Below, piece after piece: positions 1-9,391 of a stretch of 64,000 nucleotides of DNA. This DNA is from Haloterrigena salifodinae (lineage in GTDB: Archaea; Halobacteriota; Halobacteria; Halobacteriales; Natrialbaceae), in contig NZ_RQWN01000004.1 in NCBI RefSeq assembly GCF_003977755.1, positions 248,001 to 312,000 of the forward strand, read 5' to 3'. Both the position numbers and the translations under genes were made by a program. Numbering within the stretch: position 1 is the stretch's first letter; every line of letters starts with the position of its first letter. A model generated the notes under the pieces. That model saw nothing but the letters and a program-made list of their open reading frames with translations, ran no database searches and was not told the DNA's origin.

Positions 1-1006
1 TGATCTCTGTTTCGAAACCGCTAGTGTAGGGCTGGGTGAACCAGCCGTTGAACGAGCCAGCCCACCGGTTGCGCTTGAGGGCGTCGATCCGGTATTTGGC
101 TCCTCGGTCGAGTACCTCGAAGTCAGCGTCGGCCTCGAGGGCGACCCGTTCAGCGGTGCGGGCCTCGCGATTCATCCAGTCGTTCATGTGGAACGCGGTC
201 GCATCCTCGAGGGTGGCTAGAACGAGCCGCGAGTCTCGACCCCCTGAAAGCAAGACGCCGTACTCGCGGTCGTCGCGGGTCCACTCGTCGACGACTGTAC
301 GGAACCGACGCACGAACTCGTCGACGAACCACTCAAAGGACTCATCGCGCGGGCAATATTCGGGCCGCCAGTACTGGTCGCTCTGAGTCGTACCGTCAAC
401 TAGCGAAATAGTCGTGATCGTACCCGGCTGGAGTTTCTCGACGCCTTCGAGAGGAGTTGTCACCCCGAATGTGCGCCGAAAGGCAAGATATTCGTGGAGG
501 TACGCCGAATTGAAGGCGGTATCAACGTCCGGGTGGTACGGAAGAAATTGGATATTCGTCGAGAAGACGATTGTCTCCTCGTCCGGCCGTATCCAATAGA
601 GTGGCACCGTCCCGAACCGGTCGGTACAAAGAGTGAGCCGATCGTGCTCACGATCATAGATCAGGAGTGTGAACGTGCCGTTGAGGCCGTTGACAAAGCG
701 CAGTCCGTCGCGCTGGTACAGCGACACACAGTACTGTGCAGGGTCAACATTGGCAGACCGTGTCCTGTATCCGCCGGGTTCGCCAATGGCACTCGCGTCA
801 TAGCCATATATGTCGCCAATCACCCAGCAACGGAGCGGCTCATCGCCGTCGCAGGACTGGCTTGCGGTGTGACACCGACCTGGATCAGCCGTGAGTGCCA
901 CGTTGTCGGTCACATGCTGAATACCGTCGTCAGATAAATCCCATTCCCCTAGTGTATCCTCTAATTCCGTTCCGTGAATATCAATAATACCGTATGTTCC
1001 ATTCAT
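1..1006 (-). CDS. Asparagine synthetase (AsnB)-like protein, partial
   Basis: The reading frame is open from an ATG at 1006 and runs off the left edge, so only the first ~335 residues are visible. It starts MNGTYGIIDIHG, continues through an Ntn-hydrolase-type glutaminase-like domain (NGTFTLLIYD, LCTDRFGTVPLYW), and enters the synthetase domain with the PP-loop-like GVLLSGGRDSRLVL near residue 250. Classical AsnB has a catalytic Cys at position 2; here it is Asn, so glutamine-dependent ammonia release is probably lost. Homologues of this type often sit in surface-polysaccharide or secondary-metabolite clusters, and no housekeeping partner is adjacent here. The family call is solid; the substrate is unknown. 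Confidence 0.8.
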   Translation of the reverse strand, partial: MNGTYGIIDIHGTELEDTLGEWDLSDDGIQHVTDNVALTADPGRCHTASQSCDGDEPLRCWVIGDIYGYDASAIGEPGGYRTRSANVDPAQYCVSLYQRDGLRFVNGLNGTFTLLIYDREHDRLTLCTDRFGTVPLYWIRPDEETIVFSTNIQFLPYHPDVDTAFNSAYLHEYLAFRRTFGVTTPLEGVEKLQPGTITTISLVDGTTQSDQYWRPEYCPRDESFEWFVDEFVRRFRTVVDEWTRDDREYGVLLSGGRDSRLVLATLEDATAFHMNDWMNREARTAERVALEADADFEVLDRGAKYRIDALKRNRWAGSFNGWFTQPYTSGFETEI

Positions 1007-1247
1007 TGTTTAATTTATTGCTATTGCAAATATATTTTAAAAATGGTTCTTGGAATTAGTTCTTCACAATCCCCTCGTATAAGTAGTTCGGTTGTCATCT
1101 TTTAAGAGATCATCAACTAATTCGGTCTAAGTTACTAATTCTGTTCTGATGGAGTTGTTATTGGCAGCATAACTATACTATCCAAGCGAGAATTTGTAAA
1201 TTGATTGTTTATAGGCACACAATGATTGTGAACACATACATTATCTA
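1007..1247. other. AT-rich non-coding stretch
   Basis: Much more AT-rich than the rest of the window and without a convincing ORF. It separates the asparagine-synthetase-like gene from the recombinase remnant. The stretch holds that gene's promoter and perhaps decayed mobile DNA. Confidence 0.5.
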
Positions 1248-1655
1248 TATGAGGAACCTCTGGGTTGGGGAGCCACTAATCAGGCACTGGCCTGGATCCT
1301 CGTCGTGTGAGGCCTTGAGGACGAGCTGAGATGCCTGCAGCGACGCAACCTCGTTACGACGGAGACCCAACCGCACAGCGCGAGTACCAGTAATTCTTCA
1401 CCGGGAGACTCGACAGCGTTGTAGATTCGGCGGACTTGCCGGCTCGAAAGGGCAGAGTTGTCTTTCTTTTCTCGGGTCCAGTTGTATTCCGCATCGGTGT
1501 CTGAAGCTGAGTTGAAAGCGGCTTTCGCCCGCTGTTCGAGGTGATCGTAGAACTGGTCTTCGGGAATTGCCTCGAGATCGGCTTCGGACTCGACTGTCCA
1601 CGGACTCTGTTCGACGAGTTCGTCGATCGAGCCGAAGGTTCTTGCTCTTATCGAC
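1248..1655 (-). pseudogene. Tyrosine recombinase (integrase) remnant, frameshifted
   Basis: Reading leftwards from about 1650, one frame encodes EADLEAIPEDQFYDHLEQR and SSRQVRRIYNAVESPGEELL, then LVLALCGW. The homology continues in another frame near 1372 as GLRRNEVASLQASQLVLK, which looks like the box around the first catalytic Arg of haloarchaeal phage-type integrases. The frame change, a TAG just upstream of the readable part with no start codon, and a stop near 1248 before the C-terminal His and Tyr boxes show a broken gene truncated at both ends. It probably marks an old integration event at the edge of an accessory region. Confidence 0.65.
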
Positions 1656-1852
1656 TAATAAACAAGAGTTTGAGTGAATATAGCGGTGTCTGTATTATCC
1701 CTCCTCTCCCTGTTCGAGCGGGTGGGAGGAACAAGCCCCAAGGTTGTTTATCAGTCATAGTTCCGACGATAGTACCGGTTCAACCGATACGACCACCCGG
1801 AAACCTGACCTTCCTCTACGGTCTGTGTACCACTTCACAGAACATTCAGGCC

Positions 1853-2260
1853 TTACTGGGAGGGACTAGTATCGAGGCCAGCTGTCAACTGGTGCTGTGT
1901 CTGGATCCCTGTGTGGAACCGCTGGACGATCTCGGACAGGTGCTCCGGACACGCCAGCGGAATAACGGCCCCATCCTGAACTTGGACCAGAGGATGCGGC
2001 GAGTTATACGGGGAGAGGCGGCAACTGGGACACGACACTCCGCCAGCCGGTCGATGATGCAGAAGATCGGCCGTGTCTTCGGACGTCAATCCACAGACCG
2101 AAGAGAACTGTTCCAAGTGCTCGTCACAGCTGAGGACAGGGATCGTGAGTTGATCCAGGAGGAGAAACGATACCTCTTGCCATCCGCCAGACTGGACAGC
2201 AGACTGGCACGCATCACATCCGATAGCCGACAGCGACTGCTGGACATCAGGTGATGCCAT
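1853..2260 (-). CDS. Small zinc-finger-like hypothetical protein
   Basis: A 135-residue protein starting MASPDVQQSLSAIGCDAC. It has four regularly placed Cys/His pairs (GCDAC, SCDEH, SCPSC, ACPEH), suggesting two treble-clef or zinc-ribbon-like sites. The ATG at 2260 is preferred over an upstream in-frame ATG at 2281 because the conserved-looking part begins there. It lies next to the integrase remnant, a typical place for small haloarchaeal accessory proteins. DNA or protein binding is possible, but no function is assigned. Confidence 0.55.
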   Translation of the reverse strand: MASPDVQQSLSAIGCDACQSAVQSGGWQEVSFLLLDQLTIPVLSCDEHLEQFSSVCGLTSEDTADLLHHRPAGGVSCPSCRLSPYNSPHPLVQVQDGAVIPLACPEHLSEIVQRFHTGIQTQHQLTAGLDTSPSQ

Positions 2261-2263
2261 TGT

Positions 2264-2511
2264 ATATCCTCGGGCCGCCACACAGGTAAGTCCTCGTCTA
2301 CGATGAGTTCAGCTTCTACCCTATACTCCGGTCTCGACACTATCCCGCAGTACTGCGAAATCAAGTCTCTGAGAATGTGTAACTCCGCAGTCGGGACACT
2401 CTTCCTACCAGAATCCTTCCGCGTGACTTCAGTGCTCACACTGCCTCGGATCTGCCTCCAACGACAGTAGCTCCCACCCCGGATCTGGCTCTGAGTACAG
2501 GGACGCTCCAC
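2264..2511 (-). other. Possible degraded small coding region
   Basis: One frame reads TAELHILRDLISQYCGIVS and then YRVEAELIVDEDLPVWRPED before running into the start region of the zinc-finger-like protein. The acidic second half looks haloarchaeal, but the first half is Arg/Ser/Gly-rich and not protein-like. I cannot say whether it is a real short gene or a decayed one. Confidence 0.25.
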
Positions 2512-2525
2512 TTCCGGATCTCAAA

Positions 2526-2714
2526 TTACCCGAGAGAAAAAGCAAAGACGTACTCGTTACTCTCAAGATTCTCATTCGGATACTGGTACGTCGGACGGAT
2601 GTCTTCGAGGAGTTCCTCGACACTGTCCCAGAGAATCGAGGAAGGAGTTTCGTGTTCGAATGAGATTCCCCAGCGGTCCTCCCCCTCAGCGACTTCGTAC
2701 TGAATCGTCCGCAA
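2526..2714 (-). CDS. Small acidic hypothetical protein
   Basis: A 62-residue acidic product starting from a TTG codon (RTIQYEVAEGEDRWGISFEH) and ending EYVFAFSLG. Composition is typical of haloarchaeal proteins. An ATG just upstream (2739) opens a different frame, MKFGATDPFADDS, that stops quickly. That ATG overlaps the TGA of a preceding frame (ELTTCIADQFMEATA), so this may once have been one longer gene, now frameshifted, in a translationally coupled pair. No family is recognised. Confidence 0.4.
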   Translation of the reverse strand: MRTIQYEVAEGEDRWGISFEHETPSSILWDSVEELLEDIRPTYQYPNENLESNEYVFAFSLG

Positions 2715-2736
2715 ACGGGTCAGTTGCTCCGAATTT

Positions 2737-3380
2737 CATGCTGTTGCCTCCATGAACTGGTCAGCGATACACGTCGTCAGCTCGTCGAACGTCTCGAGTG
2801 TCGGTTCCTCGTAGTCAAGGAGATTGCGGCCGAACTCGATAGGTTGTAATAGTCAGGTACTCCTCGAGCGCAGAGTAGTCGAATCTCAACAGTTCGTCGT
2901 CGATCGGGACGTTCGTGCTCAACCGACCTGCCACTCCTCGTAGTCGTCTTCGTTTCTGCCGTCGAGGACGACGAGATCCGCCGTATCGTCCACACCGATG
3001 AGTCGAGCGACTGCCGCCGGATCGAAATAGTACTGCTTACAAAATTCAGTGTATGGACAACCACGCTCACACTCGATCCGCTACGGGGCTACGTGCGATG
3101 TCCAGTGCTGGGAATAGTACGCTCCCTCGTAGCGAATATCCACTCCCATAGCTTGCGTCGCCGCCGGATTCGCCTCGTTCCGCTTTGATTCGAGTTTCGC
3201 GAGTGTCGTTTCCCGTTCCTCGAATCGCTCTCTTCGTCCGAGGCCGAAATCGGACCGCAGGGAGCGGTCTGCTGTGATGCTAGTCCGCGAACGCCGCAGA
3301 CGCGTTCGACTGCTTTCTCAGCGCCGGTTCGTTCCCAGAAAGTGTCTCCTAACGGTGACGCCCTGGAACAGGTAGGTGTC
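2737..3380 (-). pseudogene. Decayed coding region with a Cys-rich segment
   Basis: Three frames of the minus strand give protein-like stretches interrupted by stops: an acidic/Lys segment (ETTLAKLESKRNEANPAATQ), then MGVDIRYEGAYYSQHW followed by a TAG, then CERGCPYTEFCKQYYFD and LIGVDDTADLVVLDGRNED, another break, and finally NLLDYEEPTLETFDELTTC. The CxxxC...C pattern suggests a former metal-binding protein. I read this as one or two inactivated genes belonging to the accessory region; the original product is not recognised. Confidence 0.4.
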
Positions 3381-3459
3381 ATATTACTAAATATTGTTTG
3401 ACTATATTTTTGTGTGGAATGCTAGCGCAAAATAGCGGCCGACAGTGTGGGTGCGAACA

Positions 3460-4803
3460 ATGACCGGGTCGACCCGACGCGAGACGTTGAAGTCGCTCGG
3501 TGCCGTTTCGGGGCTGGTACTCGGCGGCACCGGCGCCGACGTTCTGACCGGTGATTCGCCGACGGATACCGAGAGACCACCGGGACGCTCCGGCACCGAG
3601 TTCGTGGGAACGTGGACGGCGAGCCCGATGGCGCCGAACGACGAGGGCCTCTCTCAGGAGGGCTTCGAGGACGAGACGCTTCGACTGATGGTTCGGACGA
3701 GCGTCGGTGGAAACGGCGTCCGTATCCGCCTGTCCAACACGTTCGGTGACGAACCGGTCACGTTCGAACGGGCGTCCGTCGGGATACGGGCCGAGTCCGG
3801 TAGCGCCACGATCGAACCCGGGACGCTCCGGCAACTGACGTTCGGCGGTGACGACGACGTGACGATCACGGCCGGTGGTCGCGTCTTGAGCGACCCGGTG
3901 GATCTGCACGTCGAACCGGAGCAGGATCTGGCGGTCAACCTCTACGCGGCGGCGCCAACGGGCCCGACGACCTTGCACCACCTCGAGACCAAGACGTCTT
4001 TCGTCGCGGAGAGCGGCGACCATACGGACGAAACCGGCGCAGACGCGTTCACGACGGAAATCTCCCAGTGGTTCTACCTCGACGGGGTCGAGGTAGTCTC
4101 ACCGGAAACGAACGGCGCTATCGTCTGTCTGGGCGACTCGATCACCGATGGCTTCGAATCGACGTACGACGCCAACGCGACCTATCCCGACTTCCTCGCC
4201 GAGCGAATCAACGAGAGCGGGAGTCTACAGAAATCGGTGTTGAACGCCGGTATTGCCGCCAATCGCGTACTCAGCAAAGGCGCCGGCGAAAACGCTCTCG
4301 CCCGGTTCGACCGAGACGTCATCGCCCAGACGGGCGTGACCGACGTGCTCCTGTTGGAGGGGATCAACGATATCGGAGCCGGGACGGGTGCGGGCTCCGA
4401 AACTCTGACCGCCGAGGACCTAATCGACGGCTATCAGCAACTCATCCGCAGGGCTCACGCGAAGGGCCTGCGGATCATCGGCGGAACGCTGACGCCGATG
4501 AAAGATAATCCACACTACACGCCCGAGGGCGAGGAGATCCGCCAGACGGTCAACGAGTTTATCCGGACGAGCGACGCCTTCGACGGTGTCGTCGACTTCG
4601 ACGAGGCCATCCGGGACCCCGACAATCCCGAGCGGATGCTTCCGAAGTACGATAGCGGCGACAACCTCCATCCGGGGGACGTGGGCTACGAGGCGATGGC
4701 CGAGGCGGTCGATCTCTCGCTGTTCCGGGGTCGCGGCCGAAATGGTGGAAAGGGGCACGGCAAGAACGAGGGTCGGGGAGGCAGTCCGGGCAAAGCGGAC
4801 TGA
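3460..4803 (+). CDS. Secreted SGNH/GDSL-family esterase
   Basis: A 447-residue protein with a Tat-like N-terminus (MTGSTRRETLKSLGAVSG) followed by a Gly/Val-rich hydrophobic stretch, so export in folded form is likely. The C-terminal half has the SGNH blocks: GDSITDG (nucleophile Ser), the Gly block NAGIAANRV, the Asn block GINDIG, and DNLHPGD with the catalytic Asp/His. The N-terminal ~200 residues form a beta-rich region of the kind that precedes GDSL domains in bacterial glycan esterases. The C-terminus is Gly/Lys/Asn-rich. The ATG at 3460 is preferred over a GTG at 3445 because the twin-Arg motif then sits at residues 6-7. Substrate unknown; a carbohydrate ester is a fair guess. Confidence 0.85.
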   Translation: MTGSTRRETLKSLGAVSGLVLGGTGADVLTGDSPTDTERPPGRSGTEFVGTWTASPMAPNDEGLSQEGFEDETLRLMVRTSVGGNGVRIRLSNTFGDEPVTFERASVGIRAESGSATIEPGTLRQLTFGGDDDVTITAGGRVLSDPVDLHVEPEQDLAVNLYAAAPTGPTTLHHLETKTSFVAESGDHTDETGADAFTTEISQWFYLDGVEVVSPETNGAIVCLGDSITDGFESTYDANATYPDFLAERINESGSLQKSVLNAGIAANRVLSKGAGENALARFDRDVIAQTGVTDVLLLEGINDIGAGTGAGSETLTAEDLIDGYQQLIRRAHAKGLRIIGGTLTPMKDNPHYTPEGEEIRQTVNEFIRTSDAFDGVVDFDEAIRDPDNPERMLPKYDSGDNLHPGDVGYEAMAEAVDLSLFRGRGRNGGKGHGKNEGRGGSPGKAD

Positions 4804-6147
4804 GGCCACCGCGAATCGGCCCGGTGGTGATCCCGTCGGTATCGCTGACGCGGTCTCCGCTCTTACCGGCTCTCTGAACGTCGACTGCTTGTGGGTCACG
4901 GTGCGGTGTCTCGAGTCGGCAGTCACACGGCGAGCGACGGAACGCGGTGGGAGTCGCCGGCAGAAGCTGTCTGCTCGCTTCGCGGAACGAACCGAGTGGG
5001 CCGGTTATGTCGACGGAAGCGATAGTGGACGGATCGTCCGGTGAGATCACGAGAGGCGAAGCGATCGTACTGGCTTACTTGTCAGCCTCCACCCTTAACG
5101 GAGATCGGTTAAATGGTTCATCTGGCGGGACAGGAGTACTGTCGTTGCCGGCAGCTCTCGTCCGATCCGAGACATCTAGACCCGCCACTAATCGGGAGTA
5201 TCCAACGTCAGAGGCCAATTCGGTTCACCCCTTCCCACCAATTGACACACCACCATCGACAGGGGGGATCCAACGCCGGGCCCAACCGGCGTTTCTCGCA
5301 GGACGCAGTAGTCGAAAGTCGCGAGCCGCGGGTAACGACAACGTCCCGAGACGGTCGTGATCGCCGCGACGACACTCTCTGTACGGCGCGCTGACGAGGG
5401 TCGCGGTCACTCCGAAACGGTCGACCGGCTTCGCAGAGCGAGTCTGGCAACAGGTCACCGCCCGATTCTCGAGCGGAATGTCGGCTCGAGAGGCGTTGAA
5501 AAACTGCTCGAGAGCGGACGACTGTTCCGAATTCGGCTGAAAGCAAAAGTCCCAGCGGGCCGGGGCAGGCCCACGGTGGCTGACGACAAGGTCGGGTGTG
5601 GAGATGGGATCGCTTTGTCGCGTGGGAGAGGTACGCGACAGTGGATGTGTTCGGCGCAAGGGTTATCAACCCAGCCACGATTCCAACAGACTCGGAATCG
5701 GCTCTTCACGCCCTGGCACTCGTGGCCTCGACGCGGCTACCGCTCCGTTGGAATCGGTGGCGAGCGATTTCTCCGAACGGGGCTGTTCGCCGAACGACGC
5801 TCGATCACGAGAGCGGCTCGGATAGGTCTCCATCTGGCACTCGTTGCGGTCAGTTATCTTTCGATACTTCGCTCTGCTCGGCTTTCGGACGGAATTCTCT
5901 CGCTAGTTCAGGATAGATCCGTGCAGTAGCACGCCACCTCTCTTGATCCTTCAAGCAATGACTCTACGAAGAATACTTATGATTCTATAGGTGAACGAAA
6001 CGAATGGTTTTAAACTGACAATTTCTTCTACGATCTCGGTGGCCATCCGTCTCGACCGTATAACACTACCTCCGCGCTACTTTCTGTGAACCAGACCCTT
6101 CCAACCAAACCCAAATTTATTTGCCTTCCAACATCTAGTGGTCTCAT
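4804..6147. other. 1.3-kb stretch without a convincing gene
   Basis: Several ORFs of 60-190 codons exist here, but they are Arg/Ser-rich, overlap each other in opposite frames and lack the acidic composition of real haloarchaeal proteins. I see no RNA gene. The last ~40 bp hold the promoter of the following UspA gene (AT-rich box about 6111-6120). It may be decayed sequence. Confidence 0.5.
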
Positions 6148-6576
6148 ATGACGATTGTTGCTTCAGTTGACGATGAGGAGAGATCGAACGCAGTAGTGAG
6201 GGAAGCAGCGACGCTAGCCGATCGCTTTGACGAACCGCTTCACGTCCTCTCCGTGTACGAAGAGTCGGAGCACGATCATCTCCTCAACGAGAAAATCGAC
6301 ATCGATCAAAAGCCGACGGATGAGGACAGAAAAGAAATCGCTCGAACGGTCGCTGAACGGGCTTCCGAGGGAATTTCGCGGGAGCACGAAGTAATCGGAC
6401 GAACGGGAAATCCCGCCGAAGAAATCCTGGAGTATGCAACCGAAGTAGATTCCCGATATCTCGTTCTGGGCGGACGGAAACGATCGCCAGTTGGCAAGGC
6501 GCTATTCGGAAGCGTCACCCAATCGGTCCTTCTGGACGCGGACCGACCGGTGGTCGCGGTAATGGACAGCAATTGA
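6148..6576 (+). CDS. UspA-family universal stress protein
   Basis: A 142-residue single-domain UspA protein (MTIVASVDDEERSNAVVREA). The ATP-binding-type loop appears near the C-terminus as GRKRSPVGKALFGS, followed by VTQSVLLDADRPVVAV. An AT-rich TATA-like element (AAATTTATTTG) lies about 30 bp before the ATG, fitting a leaderless mRNA. It belongs to the same subgroup (RSPxGKAxFGS loop) as the copies at 26211 and 54366. The role is inferred to be stress response or nucleotide sensing in the cytoplasm. Confidence 0.88.
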   Translation: MTIVASVDDEERSNAVVREAATLADRFDEPLHVLSVYEESEHDHLLNEKIDIDQKPTDEDRKEIARTVAERASEGISREHEVIGRTGNPAEEILEYATEVDSRYLVLGGRKRSPVGKALFGSVTQSVLLDADRPVVAVMDSN

Positions 6577-6761
6577 TCCGCTCTGCTGTTTGATCTCCGC
6601 AGATTGTCTGTTGCTCACCGGGAGGCGTTCGACGACTCGCAACCCCACTGAAATGCGAGTGTCGGTGTCGCCAGACCGGTGAACGTGTCGGCATCGTTTT
6701 CGGATCATCCGCCGTTCGGAGGCGGAACGTCCCACGTGACTGACAGACCGGAGCGCGTGCG

Positions 6762-6923
6762 ATGAGTGGCAAGATTCCCCCGACGAGGACCGCCAGCAGC
6801 AGCGCGGTTCTCAAGCAGGTCGTCACGAAATCAGTTTCTGACGAACAGTTGTATTTGGAGTACCCCGAATGGGGAGAGCCAGTACTTCGAGTCCGAACGG
6901 CACTCGAGGAGGTGAGTCGGTGA
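6762..6923 (+). CDS. Possible 53-residue small protein
   Basis: An ATG at 6762 opens a frame ending at 6923. The second half (KSVSDEQLYLEYPEWGEP, then VRTALEEVSR) has the acidic, mixed composition of a real haloarchaeal protein, whereas other frames here do not. The start region is Ser/Thr/Arg-rich. No family recognised; it stops 20 bp before the convergent helicase gene. It could be a real small protein or the end of a decayed one. Confidence 0.35.
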   Translation: MSGKIPPTRTASSSAVLKQVVTKSVSDEQLYLEYPEWGEPVLRVRTALEEVSR

Positions 6924-6942
6924 TCGAGGTCGAACAGTATCG

Positions 6943-9198
6943 TCACTCGGGAATCGGGATGAACTCCGGTTCGACCCGTCGCAACCGACCGGTGCTCTCG
7001 AGAAATGAGTGGAGGTCGTCGTAAAGGTCGGTGCCGTCCCCGGCACCGCCCTGCGAGTCTCGCAACGTGTACCAGTCGCCGACCAGCGCGCAGAACCGTT
7101 CGGCGCGGGTCACCGCCACGTTCAATCGCCGCGGACCGTCGAGCGGACGGTCGAGGAAGCCGACGTCGCCGTCGGCGTTGCTTCGGACCAGCGAAATCAC
7201 GATCGCGACCTTCTCGCTGCCCTGGAAGGAGTCGATCGTGTCCACGGTCACCTCGCGGCCGCGCTCGAGTTGGGCGGCCAGCTTCGTCCGAACCGCATCG
7301 ACTTGCGCCGTGTACGGCGTGATGACGCCGATCTCGGAGGCCTCGAGCCCGGCCTCGGTTCGGAGTTCGTCGACGACGTGCGCGACGAGTCGGGCCTCTG
7401 CGTCATTGCGCTTCGAGTGATCGATCGTCTCCTCGCTGCCGCCGACGTCGTAGCCGACGAGCGCCGGCCGGTCCGCGAGCGACGCGACGTCGCGGCCCTG
7501 CCGCAGCGCCCGGTCGTAGAAGCGCCGGTTCGAGAACCAGGCGATGTCGCGGTGCATGCGGTACTGCGTCCGCAGTTGAACGCCGACGCCCTCGTAGACA
7601 CCGCCGTCGGCGTAGAGATGCTCGAACAGCGACATCCCGGCCGCCGATTCCGGCGGGTCTTCGGTCGCGCTGAACGGCGGCAGCTGCTTGTGGTCCCCCG
7701 CGAGGACGACCTTGTTCGCCCTCGATAGCGGGATACAGGAGGCGGTACACGTCGCCTGAGTCGCCTCGTCGAGGACGAGCACGTCGAACTCGCGATCGAG
7801 GGTGGCGGCACTGCTGTTCGTCGCGGCGACGACGTCGGCCCGACCGTCACAGGTCGCGTACCGCTCGCTGACCACGTCGTTCGACGAATTGCCGGCATTG
7901 ACCCGCCGGAGGACAAACTCGTCGGCGCCGTGCTGTGCGTAGGCGTGGAGCGACCGTTCGTCGGCCGTTGCCGCCGTGCTCGAGCCGGCGACAAGGTTGT
8001 CGACCGCCTGGTTCGAGTCGGCGCAGACGAGGACGTCGTCGCCCGCCTGCACAGATCGCCTGACGACCTCGACGAGCGTTCGCGTCTTCCCGGTGCCCGG
8101 CGGTCCGTGGATGCAAAACAGGTGATCGGCGAGGAGGGCACACGAAACCGCGAGCTCCTGTTCCTGATTCAGTTCGACGTCCTGCTGGCTGCTCTTGACT
8201 CCGGCGGTGTCACCGAAGGTGACCGCCGTCTCCCCCGTCAGGAGCGCGCGGTGATCGTCGCGCTCGCGAACGCGTGCGATCGCCTCGAGTTCGCGGTCGT
8301 AGGGAACGGGGTTCAACAGCAGGGTCACCGCGTACCCGCGTCGCTTCTGTCGGAGGTAGCCGCCGACGGTCGACCGGTCCTCGATGGCGTGCCAGTCGAC
8401 GGCCAGTCTCACGGTCCGCCCCTCGATCGAATCGACCGTCGCCGCGATCGGGAACGCGTCCGGCGCGCGCTCCGCGCTCGGCGGGACGAGCTGGACCTCG
8501 TTCCCCTCGAAGATGCCGAACTCGCGTTGGACGTACCGATACCGGTCCTGCGCCCGGTCGTCGCCGTCGTCATCGATTCTGAACCGATAGGTCCCGTCTT
8601 CGGGCTGGCCCAGCGACGAGAGCGAAGGGATGGCACCGAATCCCTGCTCGCGGAGTGCTTCGGGCGTCGACCTGGCCGCTTTCTCCCTGTTCGCGTCGCG
8701 CTGGGCGTCCATCTCCGCCCGGACGAACGACTCGAGTTCGTCGAAGAACGACGCCGCGTCGTCACCGGAGAGCGGGTGGCGCGGAGGCTCACGCTCGGCG
8801 ATCGGCGAGTCGAAGTACGATGGGGGATCGTCGGGCGCGTAATCGGAGTGCCAGAAGCGCACCCGTTCGGCCAGCGTCGACTCGACGAATGCGTCCCGGT
8901 CGATCGACTCGTAGTCGTCGCCGTCGTCGTAGACGAAGATTTCGCCGTGGAGCGCGTGATCGGTGAAGGCGATATACTCGCCCGTCAGCGCAGCGCTGTC
9001 GGATTCGTGAAGCGGAACCGCGATCCAGTCGTCCTTCTCGTGATGATCGAGTCGGTCGTGGTAGCTCGCGTATTCGACGATGCCATCGATCGGGACGGGC
9101 TCGTCACGCGTCGCCTCGAGGTCGCCGTCCGTCGGCGAATAGAGCGTCGCAGTCGAGAGCTCGAAATCTCCGATCGCGTTCTCGAAGAGGAGGGACAT
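6943..9198 (-). CDS. SF1 DNA2/NAM7-type helicase
   Basis: A 751-residue protein. The ATG at 9198 (MSLLFENAIGDF) is preferred over upstream starts, which would add a Pro/Arg-rich non-conserved extension, and a TATA-like GATTTAGG lies about 28 bp upstream. The first ~400 residues are an uncharacterised N-terminal region. The helicase core follows in order: Walker A GPPGTGKTRTLVEV, Walker B/DEAx VLVLDEATQAT, motif III LAGDHKQLPPF, motif IV region QYRMHRDIAWFSNRRFY, motif V TIDSFQGSEKV and motif VI LNVAVTRAERF. These are the signatures of Upf1/Dna2/IGHMBP2-like superfamily 1B helicases. It is probably a 5'-3' nucleic-acid helicase in DNA repair or RNA metabolism. Single gene, convergent with the small ORF to its left. 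Confidence 0.88.
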   Translation of the reverse strand: MSLLFENAIGDFELSTATLYSPTDGDLEATRDEPVPIDGIVEYASYHDRLDHHEKDDWIAVPLHESDSAALTGEYIAFTDHALHGEIFVYDDGDDYESIDRDAFVESTLAERVRFWHSDYAPDDPPSYFDSPIAEREPPRHPLSGDDAASFFDELESFVRAEMDAQRDANREKAARSTPEALREQGFGAIPSLSSLGQPEDGTYRFRIDDDGDDRAQDRYRYVQREFGIFEGNEVQLVPPSAERAPDAFPIAATVDSIEGRTVRLAVDWHAIEDRSTVGGYLRQKRRGYAVTLLLNPVPYDRELEAIARVRERDDHRALLTGETAVTFGDTAGVKSSQQDVELNQEQELAVSCALLADHLFCIHGPPGTGKTRTLVEVVRRSVQAGDDVLVCADSNQAVDNLVAGSSTAATADERSLHAYAQHGADEFVLRRVNAGNSSNDVVSERYATCDGRADVVAATNSSAATLDREFDVLVLDEATQATCTASCIPLSRANKVVLAGDHKQLPPFSATEDPPESAAGMSLFEHLYADGGVYEGVGVQLRTQYRMHRDIAWFSNRRFYDRALRQGRDVASLADRPALVGYDVGGSEETIDHSKRNDAEARLVAHVVDELRTEAGLEASEIGVITPYTAQVDAVRTKLAAQLERGREVTVDTIDSFQGSEKVAIVISLVRSNADGDVGFLDRPLDGPRRLNVAVTRAERFCALVGDWYTLRDSQGGAGDGTDLYDDLHSFLESTGRLRRVEPEFIPIPE

Positions 9199-9391
9199 AT
9201 CGATCCGGTCGCAGCACTCGCTCCTAAATCTTCTCGTCGAATTGGTATGTGGGTCGAATTGAAACGGCCGTCGGCGATGCAGCGGTTGATATAGATCCCG
9301 GTAATACCGTCCACTGAGTGATAGATCGACTGATGAAGCCCATGCAATAGACGGGCGCGTGGCTATCGGTTCAGAGTTCAAAGCTGAGACG

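Noticed and set aside
4804-6147. Several overlapping ORFs up to 190 codons
   Set aside because: Composition is Arg/Ser-rich and not acidic, frames conflict, and no motif is recognisable.
7930-9294. Antisense ORF of 454 codons opposite the helicase
   Set aside because: The helicase on the other strand has all SF1 motifs; this frame is Arg/Val-rich and has none.
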